A DNA stretch of 64,000 bases, from NCBI RefSeq assembly GCF_001571345.1, contig NZ_BCTP01000014.1, positions 1-64,000 of the forward strand, written 5' to 3'. The DNA comes from Komagataeibacter xylinus NBRC 15237. GTDB taxonomy: Bacteria; Pseudomonadota; Alphaproteobacteria; Acetobacterales; Acetobacteraceae. A program made the translations under genes and the position numbers. Below are positions 63,116 through 64,000 of the stretch, in pieces (within the stretch, counting starts at the first letter, position 1; each line of letters starts with the position of its first letter). Under the pieces are notes generated by a model. That model saw only the letters and a list, made by a program, of their open reading frames with translations. It was not told the DNA's origin and ran no database searches.

Positions 63116-63817
63116 ATGAGCAAGATTGGACGGGAAGGACACGGCTCCATGCATGATAACTGTGATACCCCGCGCCGCGGCCCCGGTCGCCCCCCGGAAA
63201 TGGAGGAATGCGAACGCCGTGAACGTATTCTCGACGCAGCCAGCGAAGTGTTGCAGAAATGCGGCTATCATGCGGCCTCGATGGACAAGGTGGCCCAGCA
63301 TTCCGCCATGTCCAAGCGCACGCTGTACCTCATGTTCCATTCCAAGCAGGACCTGTTCCACACGCTGGTCAGCAACAGGCTGTTCAATGTCAGCCTCGGC
63401 AAATGCCTGCACATGGCCGACCCGGTGGAAGAGCTGACCGAACTGCTCATGCGCCTTGGCGGCGTGATCCTGCGGCCTGATCGCATCAGCCTGATCCGCG
63501 CGCTCGTTACCGAATCGCCACAATCGGAAGACATCCGCCAGATCCTGACCAGCCTGCGCGCGGGCGGAAAGGACAATGTGCTCACCGCCTGGCTCGACCG
63601 TTACGTGCGGGCGCGGAACGGGCCGATGGAGAATATATCGATGTACGGCAACATGCTGTTTGGCATGACCATTGGCGACCTGATGCTGCAAAACCTGGCC
63701 TGCGCGCCTGATCAGTCATGGAGCGAGCAGAACATACGGCCGCGTTTTCGCAGGGCTGTGCAGATTTTCCTGACGGGCTTCACCGATGGTTGCCCTGCAG
63801 CTTCACAGAGCGTTTAA
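63116..63817 (+). CDS. TetR/AcrR family transcriptional regulator
   Basis: The protein is 233 residues. The N-terminal HTH (ERILDAASEVLQKCGYHAASMDKVAQHSAMSKRTLYLMFHSKQDLF, ~38-82) is a standard TetR DNA-binding domain. The C-terminal ligand domain is variable (VRALVTESPQSEDIRQILTSLRAGG). It is divergent from the RND operon and so probably its local repressor. ATG 63149 (MHDNCDTPRRG) is a possible internal start. Confidence 0.92.
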   Translation: MSKIGREGHGSMHDNCDTPRRGPGRPPEMEECERRERILDAASEVLQKCGYHAASMDKVAQHSAMSKRTLYLMFHSKQDLFHTLVSNRLFNVSLGKCLHMADPVEELTELLMRLGGVILRPDRISLIRALVTESPQSEDIRQILTSLRAGGKDNVLTAWLDRYVRARNGPMENISMYGNMLFGMTIGDLMLQNLACAPDQSWSEQNIRPRFRRAVQIFLTGFTDGCPAASQSV

Positions 63818-63828
63818 AAATAGCGCTT

Positions 63829-63908
63829 CGCGTTTCGAAGTGCCGCTTTTGTTTACTGACAGCGGCTGCACCTGAAGCTTTTTGAAAAAAGCTTCACCAA
63901 AAACTTTC
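63829..63908. repeat. Cruciform intergenic repeat (copy 12, degenerate left half)
   Basis: The right half is intact (GAAGCTTTTTGAAAAAAGCTTCACCAAAAACTTT). The left GCCGC hairpin is weakened (TGCCGCTTTTGTTTACTGACAGCGGC). It lies between the convergent tetR gene and the gene at the window's end. Confidence 0.75.
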
Positions 63909-63911
63909 CGA

Positions 63912-64000
63912 TTATTGCTGAACCGGCTTTTCCGCTTCAGGTGGCCCGGCTTGCGTGCCGCCTGCGGGCGCCACGCCATATGGCCCTCCTTCCAGAACCT
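63912..64000 (-). CDS. 3' end of an unidentified gene (partial)
   Basis: A minus-strand frame is open to the window edge and ends TAA at 63912-63914. The visible C-terminus is VLEGGPYGVAPAGGTQAGPP followed by EAEKPVQQ, a Gly/Pro/Ala-rich tail. It is too short to identify. Placement directly after a cruciform repeat matches the convergent-gene pattern seen elsewhere. Confidence 0.5.
   Translation of the reverse strand, partial: VLEGGPYGVAPAGGTQAGPPEAEKPVQQ

Overview
This is a high-GC (visibly about 65%) alphaproteobacterial chromosome segment with no phage, plasmid or transposase genes. The gene set suggests an acetic acid bacterium of the Komagataeibacter/Gluconacetobacter type: many scattered exopolysaccharide-type glycosyltransferases, a heparinase-like gene beside rsmB-rpe, tandem cysteine desulfurases, an isolated PstS with a phosphate porin, and a recurring cruciform intergenic repeat. 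The genus is an inference, because no 16S gene is present.

Layout. 1-8 kb: priA, an FAD oxidoreductase, two CDF metal exporters and a ClC channel. 8-17 kb: a long minus-strand block with two cysteine desulfurases, an adrenodoxin-type ferredoxin, mnmA, a GST, a glycosyltransferase, a CobW-type metallochaperone GTPase with an overlapping WD40 gene, and another glycosyltransferase. 17.5-22.4 kb: an alpha/beta hydrolase, tyrS, a DUF4186 gene, a Rieske protein, an M29 aminopeptidase and a secreted protein. 22.4-30.4 kb: glycosyltransferase-heparinase-rpe and rsmB on minus, then a YggS-type PLP protein and kup on plus. 30.4-41.9 kb: hemW, a nucleoside hydrolase, DUF1489, a lytic transglycosylase with a SPOR domain, a catalytically degenerate GH3 protein, DUF3576, leuS, lptE and holA. 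At 42 kb there is a tRNA-Arg(CCU) gene split by a 225-nt group I intron. It is followed by a non-coding, partly AT-rich stretch (42.3-43.5 kb) with a decayed gene carrying ten copies of a 7-bp tandem repeat. 43.5-46.2 kb: an unassigned two-gene operon (FAD oxidoreductase plus ATP-grasp ligase). 46.6-51.9 kb: a phosphate-starvation porin, pstS, manC and an unknown membrane protein. 52.3-55.6 kb: three glycosyltransferase genes. 55.8-57 kb: three unknown small proteins and arfB. 57.1-63.8 kb: a complete tripartite RND efflux operon with a divergent TetR regulator. The window ends inside another minus-strand gene.

The main non-coding feature is an ~80-bp element built as an outer inverted repeat enclosing two hairpins. 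It or a degenerate form occurs at nearly every convergent gene junction, plus one tandem and one divergent site. The simplest reading is a dispersed bidirectional terminator. The best candidates for undescribed biology are this element, the FAD/ATP-grasp operon with its operator-rich leader, the active-site-less GH3 protein, and the small-protein operon.
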